Source: Paenibacillus sp. J2TS4
GTDB taxonomy: Bacteria > Bacillota > Bacilli > Paenibacillales > NBRC-103111
Assembly: GCF_018403245.1 (NCBI RefSeq)
Contig: NZ_BOSH01000002.1
Location: 617,876 to 681,875, forward strand
Reading direction: 5' to 3'
DNA length: 64,000 nucleotides
Part shown: positions 34,255 to 43,426 of the stretch, piece by piece
Layout: each line of letters begins with the position of its first letter
Position numbering within the stretch: the first letter of the stretch is position 1
Notes under the pieces: model-generated
Databases searched by the model: none
The model's input: only the letters and a program-made list of their open reading frames with translations
Told to the model about the DNA's origin: nothing
Made by a program: the position numbers and the translations under genes

Positions 34255-34746
34255 CTAATTTGGCGGATTTCCGGTCCCTTGGTCCCTATTTGGTCCTTCT
34301 CCGAGATCCTCCTGGGCGGCAGCAATTAATTGATGAAGGACTTCAAGTACTTGCTGAAGGTCCTCCAGAGGAACCTTGGAATAATACTGGCGTACCAGCA
34401 GTTCGTCTATTTGATGAAGCAAGGCCGCATAAGCCTTCCCCTGCTCGCCCAAGTATACAAACGATTCCCTCCGGTTGTCCGGATTAATCCGGCGGACGAT
34501 CATCTCTTCTTTCTCCAGCTTTGGCAACACTTGACTGACTGCGCTTTTAGAGATTTGGAACGTTGCGGCGATTTGATTCGCGGTCACCGGCTCATTGCGG
34601 ATAATATAATACATGATTAACTCTTGTTGTGGAGTCAGTTGGAAACTATTCAATTGCTCAATTTCTGTCGTCTTCCGCCATACAATCGATTTGAATTGCT
34701 CGAACGCTTGGTTGATCCGATCCACAACGCTCAGATAGGAATCCAA
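34255..34746 (-). CDS. MarR family regulator downstream of the MMPL exporter
   Basis: 163 residues, TTG start behind GGAGGAGGAGG. Core: LTPQQELIMYYIIRNEPVTANQIAATFQISKSAVSQVLPKLEKEEMI, wing NPDNRRESFVYLGEQG. A perfect 14-bp palindrome lies 54-67 bp upstream (34800-34813) and is probably its operator. Its position between the MMPL gene and an MBL hydrolase suggests it controls one or both. Confidence 0.9.
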   Translation of the reverse strand: MDSYLSVVDRINQAFEQFKSIVWRKTTEIEQLNSFQLTPQQELIMYYIIRNEPVTANQIAATFQISKSAVSQVLPKLEKEEMIVRRINPDNRRESFVYLGEQGKAYAALLHQIDELLVRQYYSKVPLEDLQQVLEVLHQLIAAAQEDLGEGPNRDQGTGNPPN

Positions 34747-34799
34747 TAAGCCCCTCCTCCTCCATTCCTTACCGTTGAATATGTCGATAACCTATTTTA

Positions 34800-34813
34800 T
34801 TTAGTTAACTAAA
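34800..34813. promoter_or_regulatory. Perfect palindrome, candidate MarR operator
   Basis: TTTAGTTAACTAAA, a perfect 14-bp palindrome between the MMPL gene and marR. It shares TAGTT with the site at 27156-27167. The size and AT-rich form suit MarR dimers. Confidence 0.55.
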
Positions 34814-34921
34814 CTTAACTATATAGATCAGTCTATCCAGGCCGCTCTACTTCGTCAAGGTCGATTCTTCGCCAAAAGTGAACGACACGTGACAAATAGC
34901 CACCCTAATCGGTTCGCTGCC

Positions 34922-37066
34922 TCATTTGGAGCCCCCACTCCATGGCATCCACCAGTTCCATTTACCGAGCAGCTTCATTAAAGACGGAACAAGCATCATC
35001 CGGACGAGAGTCGCATCGATGAAAATAACTGAAGCAATTCCGATGCCGAGCTGCTTAACCCCTGCCACTCCTCCTAAAGCAAAGGGTGCGGTGACCGCAA
35101 TCATAATTGCTGCTGCAGAAGTAATGATTTTGCTTGTGACGGCCAGTCCCTCCTGAACGGAGCATTCATTGTCTTGTGTCCGTTGATAAATTTCGTAAAT
35201 ACGGGATAGCAAAAAGACCCCATAGTCCATACTGATTCCAAAAGCCAGGCCGAAGATAAAAACTGGGATCATTAAAGCAATGCTGGACGGCTCCATTCCG
35301 AAGCGGCCATCCTCAAAAATCCAGGCCAGAATTCCAAAGGCTGCTCCCAGGCTTAACAGATTCATGAGGATCGTTTTGACCGGGATTAAAAAAGAACGAA
35401 ATGCAAGATATAAAATAAGGAAGTTGGAAACGAAAATAAATAGAAGAATATATTTAATGTTGTTAATAATTTCATCATAAACCTCCTGCTGATATTTAGG
35501 CTCTCCTCCCATAAGCACGAACAAATCCGAGGACGGGGCTTGCCAATTCCGGACCCAATCAAGAGCTTCCTTGGATGAAGCACTGCCCTGCAAGGTTAAG
35601 GAAATAAGCATCCTGTTTCCTTGCACTGAAGACTCTAATATCGGCCCATACGTTTTCTTTGACAAGGCGTCTTGCTGGATGAGACTCATTTGCTTCGGTG
35701 TCATAGGAAGGCGGCCATAGATAGAATCGACTGCCAAGACAGCGGGATCCCGCTCTAATTGCTGTACCAGTTCATAAGCGGACTGCCAATCGGTCAGCTT
35801 CCATTCCCGTTGTTTACTTTGGGCAATCATGAAGACTTGAGAGCTGGAAGAAGGAAAGAAATGGGCGTTGACTTGTTCTGCCGCTTGACGAGATTCGTAA
35901 TTTTGCGGCAAAGAGGCCGCATCCGGAACGGCCAAATTCATTCGAGCGAGCGGAACAAGACAGACGAGAAGCAGACCTGCAGCCAATAATGCCATTCGCA
36001 ATGGCCGCCGCATGACAAAAGCGGATAAAGCATGCCAGATCCTCATGCTCCTCGACCGGGCTCCGTGCCCGCCTTCTGCCCCGATTCGTCCTCCCGCCGC
36101 TACTAATAGCGCCGGCACCAGAGTAAAGGACAGCAGCAGCGATACGGTGAGAACGAGGATAGCCCCAATGGCGACCGTGTTGAATATCGGCATCTGGATA
36201 AAAAAAGTACTGGCCAGGCCCAAATAGACGCAGAGCGCGGAAAAAAACACGGCGCGTCCGGCCGTGGACAGAGTGATCCGGAGTGCCGTTGCCAGTGAGT
36301 GGTGCCGAAGCTCCTCGCGAAAGCGGCTGACCAGCATCAAGGCGAAATCAATGCTTAACGCCAACCCAACCATAGGAATGACGTTCAAGACGAAGATAGA
36401 GAGCTCCAGCCCGCTTCCCAGCCAATACAGGATGCCCATCGTGCCAATGACTGCGATCCATCCAACCGCAACCGGGATCAGCGAGGAAAGCAAGCCTCCG
36501 AACGCGAGCCACAGAATAATAAAAGCAACGGGAATTCCGATCATTTCCGCTTGGAGCAGATCACGATGACTTGTCCGGTTCACATCCTCCTGCACTACGG
36601 GCTTGCCGGTCATGGCTACGGTCATTCGCTCGTCCCCGTCCAGCAGCCCTCTAAGCCGCTCGAGGGCAGGCTTGATTTCGCGGGATTCCCATTCCACTGC
36701 AAGCAGCGCATAAGCCAGATTCTCTTTTACCATCCCGCCTCTGGCAAGCGGGGAGATCACTTCCTTAATCCCCTGTACACGTTCTACTCGGGTGAGGGCT
36801 TGCTCTATGGCCTGGTGAAATTGCTCGCGAGAAACCGGATCCTTTTTCTCAAACAGGAGGACAACCGGTTCGTTCGGAATATGAAAATCTTCGGATAGCA
36901 TCTGCTGAACCTCGGCGTAGACACCGTCTACCCTTAATCCGTGGTCTTTCAGAACCGCAGGCAGCTTGGCAGCATAAAAGCCGAGCACAACCAGGAAGCC
37001 AAGCCACAGGACAATAATCTCTTTGGAATATTTGATAGACAAGCCGGCAAGCATTCGATACAACAT
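34922..37066 (-). CDS. MMPL family (RND-type) transporter
   Basis: 714 residues from the ATG at 37066 (AAGGAG eight bases upstream); the frame runs open much further through a repeat region and is not coding there. Two halves, each with one membrane helix, an extracytoplasmic domain and five more helices. Motifs: SIDFALMLVSRFREE in half one and GISMDYGVFLLSRIYEIYQ in half two carry the Asp residues of proton relay. MMPL/YdfJ-type proteins export lipids or hydrophobic compounds. It lies about 450 bp downstream of the type III PKS operon on the same strand, so export of its lipid product is an attractive guess. Confidence 0.92.
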   Translation of the reverse strand: MLYRMLAGLSIKYSKEIIVLWLGFLVVLGFYAAKLPAVLKDHGLRVDGVYAEVQQMLSEDFHIPNEPVVLLFEKKDPVSREQFHQAIEQALTRVERVQGIKEVISPLARGGMVKENLAYALLAVEWESREIKPALERLRGLLDGDERMTVAMTGKPVVQEDVNRTSHRDLLQAEMIGIPVAFIILWLAFGGLLSSLIPVAVGWIAVIGTMGILYWLGSGLELSIFVLNVIPMVGLALSIDFALMLVSRFREELRHHSLATALRITLSTAGRAVFFSALCVYLGLASTFFIQMPIFNTVAIGAILVLTVSLLLSFTLVPALLVAAGGRIGAEGGHGARSRSMRIWHALSAFVMRRPLRMALLAAGLLLVCLVPLARMNLAVPDAASLPQNYESRQAAEQVNAHFFPSSSSQVFMIAQSKQREWKLTDWQSAYELVQQLERDPAVLAVDSIYGRLPMTPKQMSLIQQDALSKKTYGPILESSVQGNRMLISLTLQGSASSKEALDWVRNWQAPSSDLFVLMGGEPKYQQEVYDEIINNIKYILLFIFVSNFLILYLAFRSFLIPVKTILMNLLSLGAAFGILAWIFEDGRFGMEPSSIALMIPVFIFGLAFGISMDYGVFLLSRIYEIYQRTQDNECSVQEGLAVTSKIITSAAAIMIAVTAPFALGGVAGVKQLGIGIASVIFIDATLVRMMLVPSLMKLLGKWNWWMPWSGGSK

Positions 37067-37252
37067 AGCCTGGTCTCCTTGCTGGGGCAAATTAGCCGTT
37101 TCTCCCCCGCCTATCCTTCTATAACCTGCACTTATTTCGCTCCGAACGCCACTAACGCAGACAAATAAGGGTAAATCCCAGACTGTTGAAAAAGCATCCA
37201 CGTGGCTTGTACGCGCCCTATCCGCCGGGCCCCTTGCATAGTCAAATAGACT

Positions 37253-37496
37253 TACAAATGGGCGAAAGATGGATGCGAACAAGTGCGGTTTGTACGAAAT
37301 ATCATACATTCGGACATGCGTATGCCGCGGAGGTTTCGCTTTGGTATGAATAATCGTACAAATGGGCACGCCAGTTCCGTGAAAGGGTCATCTTTGTACG
37401 AAATATCGTACATCCAAACTAGGTATAGGTCGCGAAGATCCGCTTTGGTATGAATAATCGTACCAATGAGTACACAAGATCCGTGAACCGATTTTT
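37253..37496. repeat. 104-bp tandem repeat carrying four palindromes about 52 bp apart
   Basis: The unit from TTTGTACGAAATATC recurs at 37289 and 37393 (period 104), and TACAAATGGGC recurs at 37253 and 37357 with the same period. Each unit holds two 18-20 bp palindromes: TGTACGAAATATCGTACA and TGGTATGAATAATCGTACCA. The four palindromes begin at about 37290, 37343, 37394 and 37446. No coding potential. It lies between the FAD oxidoreductase and MMPL genes; the rest of 37067-37517 shows nothing else. Confidence 0.85.
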
Positions 37497-37517
37497 TCAA
37501 CGGTCTGAAATCCGCAT

Positions 37518-38654
37518 CTATTTCCCTTCCGTGCTTTTTAATCTTGTCGCCAGCACCATTCGGTAAGCCAAGTGAGGCATAAGGTTCCCTGTACGAATCA
37601 ATATAGGCGACAACAGGCGATTGCCAAACAGCCGCTGAAACCATTTGCCCCATCTTAAAAGAGAGGAGCAATCCCGGCGCATAGCTTGCGTATAGTTGTG
37701 GCGCCAGTCGGACAGGGTCATTCTTCCGCACAGGAACTCGTCCGCCCAGCGAGAGCATAGGACGACCGAGTGCAGAGCTATGGCCATCCCGTCTCCGCAA
37801 AGCGGAGGGATGACCAGCGCAGCGTCGCCGATGTGAGGAACCTTCCCCCAGGCCGCCGGTTTACGGCTTATTCGCACAGGCGAGACGGCTGCCTCGGTTC
37901 CAGATACCGGCTCACCCAGCGCCAACCGACGGCGCAATGCCGGGTTCAGGCAGGCCGCCATTTCTATGGCGCCCTGTACGGATTTGCCGGCTTGCTGGAA
38001 GACGTCCCGAGTCATCAGCGCCGCTACGTTGTGGCGCCCTCCTTCCACAGGACAAATCCCCAGGTATCCGCCGGAAAAAAGATACAGCTCCACTACAGGC
38101 TCCATCCCTAGTCCATCGTAATGAGACTTAACTCCGACATAACGGTTGGCACCAGCCGGCTCCAGTGAGCTGGCCAGCCCGGAGCGCGGGTTGCGCCCCC
38201 AAGCGCCAATCACCGCTCTGGCTTCGATCGTCTCGCTTGCGCGCCTGCCGCGAATTTCAATCTCGTATCGCTCTCCAGCGCGGTTAACGGATAGGACCGT
38301 CATGCCGCCGTGAGTCTCAGCCCCCCGATCCAGCGCCGCTTGATGCAGGGCGTGGTCCAGCGCATAGCGGCTGACTCCGAGAGCAGCTCCGGGCAAAGGA
38401 ATATCCAGCGAGTTTCCAAGGGCTGTGTGCAGCCTGGCACTGTTCATTTCGACTGGCTGAAGCGATCGGATCCTGGGCTCCAAACCAAGAGAGGACAGGC
38501 TGTTCCTTGATTCGGGAGACAGGAATTCGCCACATACCTTGTGCCGGGGGAAGGTGCTTTGATCGATCAAGACGGTGTGCCAGCCCATGCCCGCCAGAGC
38601 TGCCGCCATACTGCCCCCGGCTATCCCGCCGCCCAGGACGGCCACATCATACAT
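37518..38654 (-). CDS. FAD-dependent oxidoreductase, geranylgeranyl-reductase/UbiH-like
   Basis: 378 residues from the ATG at 38654 (AAAGGA eight bases upstream). Rossmann FAD motif VAVLGGGIAGGSMAAALAG, then the group-specific FPRHKVCGEFLSPES and the second FAD motif GDAALVIPPLCGDGMAIA. The group contains phenol hydroxylases and isoprenoid reductases. It overlaps the methyltransferase by 8 bp and follows the type III PKS. In srs-type phenolic lipid operons the third gene is a flavoprotein hydroxylase acting on the resorcinol ring, which is the most likely role here. Confidence 0.87.
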   Translation of the reverse strand: MYDVAVLGGGIAGGSMAAALAGMGWHTVLIDQSTFPRHKVCGEFLSPESRNSLSSLGLEPRIRSLQPVEMNSARLHTALGNSLDIPLPGAALGVSRYALDHALHQAALDRGAETHGGMTVLSVNRAGERYEIEIRGRRASETIEARAVIGAWGRNPRSGLASSLEPAGANRYVGVKSHYDGLGMEPVVELYLFSGGYLGICPVEGGRHNVAALMTRDVFQQAGKSVQGAIEMAACLNPALRRRLALGEPVSGTEAAVSPVRISRKPAAWGKVPHIGDAALVIPPLCGDGMAIALHSVVLCSRWADEFLCGRMTLSDWRHNYTQAMRRDCSSLLRWGKWFQRLFGNRLLSPILIRTGNLMPHLAYRMVLATRLKSTEGK

Positions 38655-39411
38655 TCGTTCTGTCCTTTCCCCCCGCGTCCCCATGTCGGATCGCTGAAGG
38701 GACATTCTCTGACTTGTGCGCAGTGACCACATACCGGAATAACGGTCTCCAGATCACCGACAGGTTGGACGCCACGATGCTCTCCGACAGAGTTTTCCAT
38801 TCCGCCGTACGGAACCCTTTGGCTACCGATAAAGGACCGTCATGGCGAATATAACGGTTGCGCGAGATCGAACGGGTTACGAGCCAAACGGCCAGCCAGG
38901 CGAGCCAATGCCGGTGAATATCATGGATGACGATGCCCATTCGGGAAGCAAATAGCAGCTGCTGAACAACTTGCGGCAATTCCTCCGAAGGAAAATGATG
39001 AACGAATTGGGTGGCCGTCACGATGTCTGCACAGCCTTCCGGCAATTGGAACAAATCCTGGCGCACGACCTGTATTCGCGGCTCCCGCTTATAGAGCAGC
39101 CTGGCTTCCTCACATGCCTCCTCGGTAATATCGGATAAAGTAATCGTTAATCCGATACGATGGCGATCGGCCCATTGCAGCAATGAGCGATTGACATCCC
39201 CGGAACCGGAGCCGATGTCCAGAATCGTAAACCGCTTCGGCCTGCCAGCCTCCTCCCAGATCCGCCTGACTCCGTACAGGGTTGGCCCGGACGCTCCAAA
39301 AATCCGGTTAAGCAGGCGAAGATGCCGCAGCGCCTCCCGCAGGCCGGCTCCCCCCGAACTCAAATCATCCATCAATTCGGGTTCTGCCGCCCTCCGCTTT
39401 AATCCGTTCAT
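38647..39411 (-). CDS. SAM-dependent methyltransferase of the PKS operon
   Basis: 254 residues from the ATG at 39411 (GGAAGGAGG). Class I methyltransferase: motif I FTILDIGSGSGDVN (about 61-74), acidic TLSDIT, then IQVVRQDLFQLP and the motif IV region DIVTATQFVHHF. The C-terminal part has a hydrophobic stretch (HWLAWLAVWLV) suggesting a membrane-bound or lipid-like substrate. It lies between the type III PKS (168 bp upstream) and the flavoprotein (8 bp overlap), and probably methylates the polyketide. Confidence 0.87.
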   Translation of the reverse strand: MNGLKRRAAEPELMDDLSSGGAGLREALRHLRLLNRIFGASGPTLYGVRRIWEEAGRPKRFTILDIGSGSGDVNRSLLQWADRHRIGLTITLSDITEEACEEARLLYKREPRIQVVRQDLFQLPEGCADIVTATQFVHHFPSEELPQVVQQLLFASRMGIVIHDIHRHWLAWLAVWLVTRSISRNRYIRHDGPLSVAKGFRTAEWKTLSESIVASNLSVIWRPLFRYVVTAHKSENVPSAIRHGDAGGKDRTNV

Positions 39412-39579
39412 AGCAGCGCCTCCTTCCAATGTATCCCTCTTGCTCTACACCCATTTGCTTCTCTAGGCAGCCCTATTCTCTTCTCTTTCAATCCTCTTCC
39501 AAATCTTTTTCACTTCTCTTTCGGTTCTCCCCCCATTTTCTTCCCGCGCTTTTATGCTTCTCGTGATCTCAGAACTCCC

Positions 39580-40716
39580 TCACCGTTCCATCGGGAAGGA
39601 TGGCGGCCAATAAGTCAGTTGCATCAATTCCGCATTCAAGCCGGGGCCGAAGGCCAGGGCCATTCCCTGTTTCGGACTGCGGGCGGTTGTATCCAATGCT
39701 TGTCTTAGATGCTGCAGCACAAACAGAATCGTGGCCGAGGAAAGATTGCCGCACTGGCGAAGAACGGAACGGCTCGCTTCAGTTTGCTCCTCGCTTAATC
39801 CGTATAACTCTTGAATCGTATCGATTATCCCGCGACCGCCCGGATGAATAGCCCAAAATTCGGGAACTGGCCCGCCGTCCAGCAGACGATCCACTTCGGG
39901 AGGCACATATTTCCCAATAAGCTTTGGAATATGAGGGGACAGATACAGATCAAAGCCGTAATTGCCGACATTCCACACCATCTCGTCCGCAGAGTCCGGG
40001 AAGAGGACGGCCCGTTGACGCCCCAGAGAGATAACACCTTTTTCACGAAAATCAGGGGTTCCCACGACGCAAGCCGAGGCCCCATCGCCAAAAAACGCCG
40101 CCCCAAAGAGCGCTTCCCTCTCGCCCGAGGGCTGAATATGAAGAGTGCATAATTCTACGCACACGACTAACACTTTAGCTGCTGGATAATGCTCCACAAT
40201 ATCCGCAGACATACGAAGGGCCGTCATTCCAGCCGCGCAACCGAGAAAAGTAAGCGGAATCCGCTTCACATCTGCGGCCAGCTCCAGCTTGTGGGTAAGC
40301 GCCGCATCCAAACCAGGCAGAAATATCCCGGTACAGCTGACGGTGATCAGATGGGTGATATCGGCTGTATGGACACCACTGTCTTCCAGTGCCCTAACGG
40401 CTGCCTCGAAGCCTAGCGGAACGGCCTCTTCCCTATACTTCTTCATTCGCTCATCCGTAGAAGGCACTTGATTCAAACTGGAATACGCCACATATCGGCA
40501 GTTGTCCCCCGACTCCAATAATTCGGGCTCACAGGTGAAACGGGTTTCGACCCCGCAGCTGCTAAAAATTTTTTTGGCCCAGCGCGCCGCCTGCCGATAT
40601 CCTGCGCTCGTCAGAGCTTCGGTCAGCTTGGACGAGGTCTCCTCCTGCTCCAGACGATAAGACGGCAAAGCCGTGCCGATTCCCAATATCGCCATGTCCG
40701 TTCCTCTTCTGGTCAT
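39580..40716 (-). CDS. Type III polyketide synthase (chalcone/stilbene synthase family)
   Basis: 378 residues, full family length. The Cys-His-Asn triad is readable: Cys128 (VSCTGIFLPGLD), His291 (AIHPGGRG) and Asn324 (CGNLSSATI). Other family marks are FLGCAAGMTALRMS, GDGASACVVG and the final GMALAFGPGLNAE. It condenses malonyl-CoA onto an acyl starter. Bacterial relatives such as Bacillus BpsA and Streptomyces SrsA make alkylpyrones or alkylresorcinols. Two ATGs (40716, 40695) both have plausible sites. It is first in an operon with a methyltransferase and a flavoprotein. Starter and ring-closure type cannot be read from sequence. Confidence 0.94.
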   Translation of the reverse strand: MTRRGTDMAILGIGTALPSYRLEQEETSSKLTEALTSAGYRQAARWAKKIFSSCGVETRFTCEPELLESGDNCRYVAYSSLNQVPSTDERMKKYREEAVPLGFEAAVRALEDSGVHTADITHLITVSCTGIFLPGLDAALTHKLELAADVKRIPLTFLGCAAGMTALRMSADIVEHYPAAKVLVVCVELCTLHIQPSGEREALFGAAFFGDGASACVVGTPDFREKGVISLGRQRAVLFPDSADEMVWNVGNYGFDLYLSPHIPKLIGKYVPPEVDRLLDGGPVPEFWAIHPGGRGIIDTIQELYGLSEEQTEASRSVLRQCGNLSSATILFVLQHLRQALDTTARSPKQGMALAFGPGLNAELMQLTYWPPSFPMER

Positions 40717-41017
40717 TTCATTTCCTTCCTCTCTCCTATGGTCATCTGTACAGTATTAAAGGATGGACAAGTTCGTTATAGAATTGTATGAATGAGGTTA
40801 ACGGTTTATTCCCGGGAGCCGACCAGAACGGTAACCCTACCAGGCGTCTAACGCACCACGTACTAGAAGCTAAGAATGATGCGATTAATAGACCGGTTAA
40901 AAGCATTCCCTTCCCTTCTCACAGCGCTGGTTGATGTTAGAGCGTTAAGGCGCTTATACTGTAGAAGAGTTATTTAATGAAACGATCCTTAATGGAGTGA
41001 CCGAAGGAGGAACAAAG
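40717..41017. other. Divergent promoter region, PKS operon / M42 peptidase
   Basis: About 300 bp between divergent genes. It should contain both promoters. I see no clear operator or RNA element. Confidence 0.4.
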
Positions 41018-42091
41018 ATGAACCGAGAGACGATCGAGTTATTTCAAACCTTGACCGAGCTGCCGGGACCGCCTGGCTTCGAGCATGAAGTGCGCCGCTT
41101 CGTGCGCGGGGAATTGGAGAAGGTAACGAACGAAATTGTGCTTGACCGTTTAGGCAGCATTTTCGGTGTTCTGCGAGGCGATGAGCATGGCCCTAAAGTG
41201 ATGGTCAACGGCCATATGGATGAGGTCGGATTTATGATCTCGAGCATTCAGGAGAACGGAATGCTTAAGTTTCAGACACTGGGCGGCTGGTGGAATCAGG
41301 TACTGTTGGCGCAAAGAGTACAGGTCATAACGAAACAAGGCCCGCTGACCGGCGTCATCGGCTCCACTCCGCGCCATTTACTGGATGAAGCCCAGCGCAG
41401 CAAGCCGGTAGAGATCGCCGCGATGTTTATCGATATCGGCGCGGACAGCCGGGAGCAGGCGATGGAGATGGGCGTACGCCCCGGCTTGCCGGCGGTCCCG
41501 GTTTGCCCCTTCACCCCGCTGGCCGACGGCAAAAAAATAATGGCCAAGGCATGGGACAATCGTTTCGGCGTCGGGTTGGCTCTGGAATTGGCCAAGGAGC
41601 TTCACGGCAAGCCATTCCCGAACGTGCTTTATGCCGGAGCAACCGTTCAGGAGGAGGTCGGATTGCGCGGTGCGCAGACCGCGTCCGCTTTAATTCAGCC
41701 CGATATTTGCTACACGCTTGATGCCGGACCGGCGAACGATACGACGGGAGACCGTCATTCCTTTGGCCAGCTGGGCAAAGGAACACTTGTCCGAATACTG
41801 GACAGCTCGATCGTTCCGAATCAGGCATTGATCGAATTCATTCTGGATACGGCAGAAAGTGCCGACATTCCGTATCAATACTTTATTTCTCCCGGGGCGA
41901 CGGATGCGGGCAAGGTTCATTTGTATGGCCAAGGGGTACCTACCGCGGCTCTCGGCGTATGCGCCCGCTATATCCATACTTCCGCCTCGATTCTGCACGT
42001 GGACGATTACGCGGCTGCCAAAGAGCTGTTAGTCCGCCTGGTGCAGGCAACAGATCGAACGCTTCTGCAAACCATTACAGAAAACGCCTAG
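41018..42091 (+). CDS. M42 family metallo-aminopeptidase
   Basis: 357 residues from the ATG at 41018 (AAGGAGG). Metal and catalytic motifs of M42 (FrvX/YsdC/glutamyl aminopeptidase): [12 protein letters not shown] (His66, Asp68), [22 protein letters not shown] (catalytic Glu pair), [10 protein letters not shown] and [14 protein letters not shown] cytoplasmic, dodecameric di-metal enzyme that trims peptides. It stands alone between divergent and convergent neighbours. Confidence 0.93.
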   Translation: MNRETIELFQTLTELPGPPGFEHEVRRFVRGELEKVTNEIVLDRLGSIFGVLRGDEHGPKVMVNGHMDEVGFMISSIQENGMLKFQTLGGWWNQVLLAQRVQVITKQGPLTGVIGSTPRHLLDEAQRSKPVEIAAMFIDIGADSREQAMEMGVRPGLPAVPVCPFTPLADGKKIMAKAWDNRFGVGLALELAKELHGKPFPNVLYAGATVQEEVGLRGAQTASALIQPDICYTLDAGPANDTTGDRHSFGQLGKGTLVRILDSSIVPNQALIEFILDTAESADIPYQYFISPGATDAGKVHLYGQGVPTAALGVCARYIHTSASILHVDDYAAAKELLVRLVQATDRTLLQTITENA

Positions 42092-42283
42092 AGAGGGATC
42101 ATAGGGAATTAACCCGACGAGGAGTCGCTTGAAAAACACCACGCACAGTATTCGATTAGCTGATCAACTGAATTTCTTCCAGAGAGACCTGCACTGTTGC
42201 AGATTCCTGCAACTTTTTCATCAGAGTCATAGGAAAACCCTTGTTGTATGAGAGATGCTCTAGAGTCGGCAACTGTATGGCAT

Positions 42284-42318
42284 CCTTTTCACCGCACTTA
42301 GAAAGTGCGGTGAAAAGG
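42284..42318. repeat. 16-bp perfect inverted repeat (possible bidirectional terminator)
   Basis: CCTTTTCACCGCACTT and its complement with a 3-nt loop, between the converging M42 and secreted-protein genes. There is no long T-run, so termination is plausible but not certain. Confidence 0.7.
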
Positions 42319-42352
42319 ACCCGTTATGTGCTTCAGAAGGACTCCAATAACA

Positions 42353-43420
42353 TTACCTTTCCTGATTAGTGAAGTATATGACGTGCGGGCCGGGGGCTCC
42401 TCCGGTAAGACTTATTTCCGACTTATAAATTCTGCCCTTGGGGTTTAATGTAAAGTTGGCGAACGGCCAGGCCTGTTCATAAGTGATATAACCGGATAGC
42501 TCGAGCCGATTTTGCCATTTGACTACATAATGGCCCGCGCCCCCTGACGGATTATGATACAGCGTGACCGCGCGGGGACGGCGATGATCATTCTCGATGT
42601 CCACGCTAAGCCGGTACATGACCCCGTAGTTGCCATTATTGACCACAGTCCTCCCATCGACCGCATTGTATCCTTGCTCGTATTCCCCGGGCATGGCATC
42701 GCTCCATTGGCCCGATTCCGCGCTGGATATCCGGATCAGGGCATTGCCCATACCGGTGTTATATTTCAATGTGCCTATCCGGTCATAGTGCGGAAACGTG
42801 CCGCGGGTATGAGAATCACCAGGCAGAACCGTAACGGTTTCCGGATGGGCCGGCCTATCCTTGTAATTCAAGACGGTGACCGTTACGGTAGCCGGCCGGT
42901 TCCCCTTCTTCGTATTCGCCAAAAATTGGGCGATCCCGCTATTGGTGAAGGTGGACGGCGTCAAGGATTCGAGATAGTAGCTTTCTCCAGGAGCGAGCGA
43001 GGCGAGAAACTGCTTTTTGAAATTAACCCTCATAAATTCGGCCAGCGCATTTTGTCCGGCCACATCCACATAATAATTCGTTCCCACTCCGCTGCCTTCC
43101 GAGAACAGCTTCACCTCTTCCTCGGATTCATTCGTAATGGCCACAGCTACCGTCAGCGGCTCGCTCGACATATTCTGATGATGCCAGAAAACACGGAACG
43201 AACCGCTTACCCGATCCCGATAAAAGGCTCCTTGCTCCGTGAACGATTCCGGGGAATCGCTGAGAATCAGCTTCCCGCCCACTCCTGTAAGCTGAGGCTT
43301 TTCCATAGACTGGGCCGGCTTCAATTCAGATACCGGGATAATTCCATCCCAGGCAAACACAGTGCTGGCGGATAACAAGCCGATCAGCACAACGGCCAAC
43401 AAAATTCTCAGTTTTTTTAT
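42353..43420 (-). CDS. Secreted protein of unknown function, apparent AUA start
   Basis: Signal peptide (KKLRILLAVVLIGLLSASTVFA, cleaved before WDG when read from the upstream codons) and a mature domain of about 330 residues, beta-rich, with no cysteines; no family recognised. There is no ATG, GTG or TTG in the right place. AAAGGAGG at 43429-43436 is 8 bp before an ATA at 43420, which would give I/M-KKLRILLAV, a normal signal-peptide N-terminus. A TTG at 43402 lies 26 bp from the site and would delete the positive residues. In-frame TAA at 43424. So initiation at AUA, or a recent ATG-to-ATA change, is likely. Confidence 0.7.
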   Translation of the reverse strand: MKKLRILLAVVLIGLLSASTVFAWDGIIPVSELKPAQSMEKPQLTGVGGKLILSDSPESFTEQGAFYRDRVSGSFRVFWHHQNMSSEPLTVAVAITNESEEEVKLFSEGSGVGTNYYVDVAGQNALAEFMRVNFKKQFLASLAPGESYYLESLTPSTFTNSGIAQFLANTKKGNRPATVTVTVLNYKDRPAHPETVTVLPGDSHTRGTFPHYDRIGTLKYNTGMGNALIRISSAESGQWSDAMPGEYEQGYNAVDGRTVVNNGNYGVMYRLSVDIENDHRRPRAVTLYHNPSGGAGHYVVKWQNRLELSGYITYEQAWPFANFTLNPKGRIYKSEISLTGGAPGPHVIYFTNQER

Positions 43421-43426
43421 TATTTA

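Noticed and set aside
37067..37369. N-terminal extension of the MMPL protein
   Set aside because: The upstream frame is palindrome-array and intergenic sequence; the start at 37066 has an RBS and the usual N-terminal helix.
37253..37496. CRISPR-like array (about 20-bp repeats, about 32-bp spacers)
   Set aside because: The repeats alternate between two different palindromes, and the spacers are themselves repeated with a 104-bp period, so this is a tandem duplication. No cas genes are nearby.
37252..37800. 182-codon minus-strand ORF
   Set aside because: Overlaps the 3' end of the flavoprotein in another frame and runs into tandem repeats; its sequence is repeat translation.
42554..43375. 273-codon plus-strand ORF opposite the secreted protein
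   Set aside because: Considered because the sense gene lacks a normal start, but it has no RBS, an Arg/His/Ile-rich antisense composition and no signal peptide or domain. The sense frame has a perfect RBS and signal peptide.
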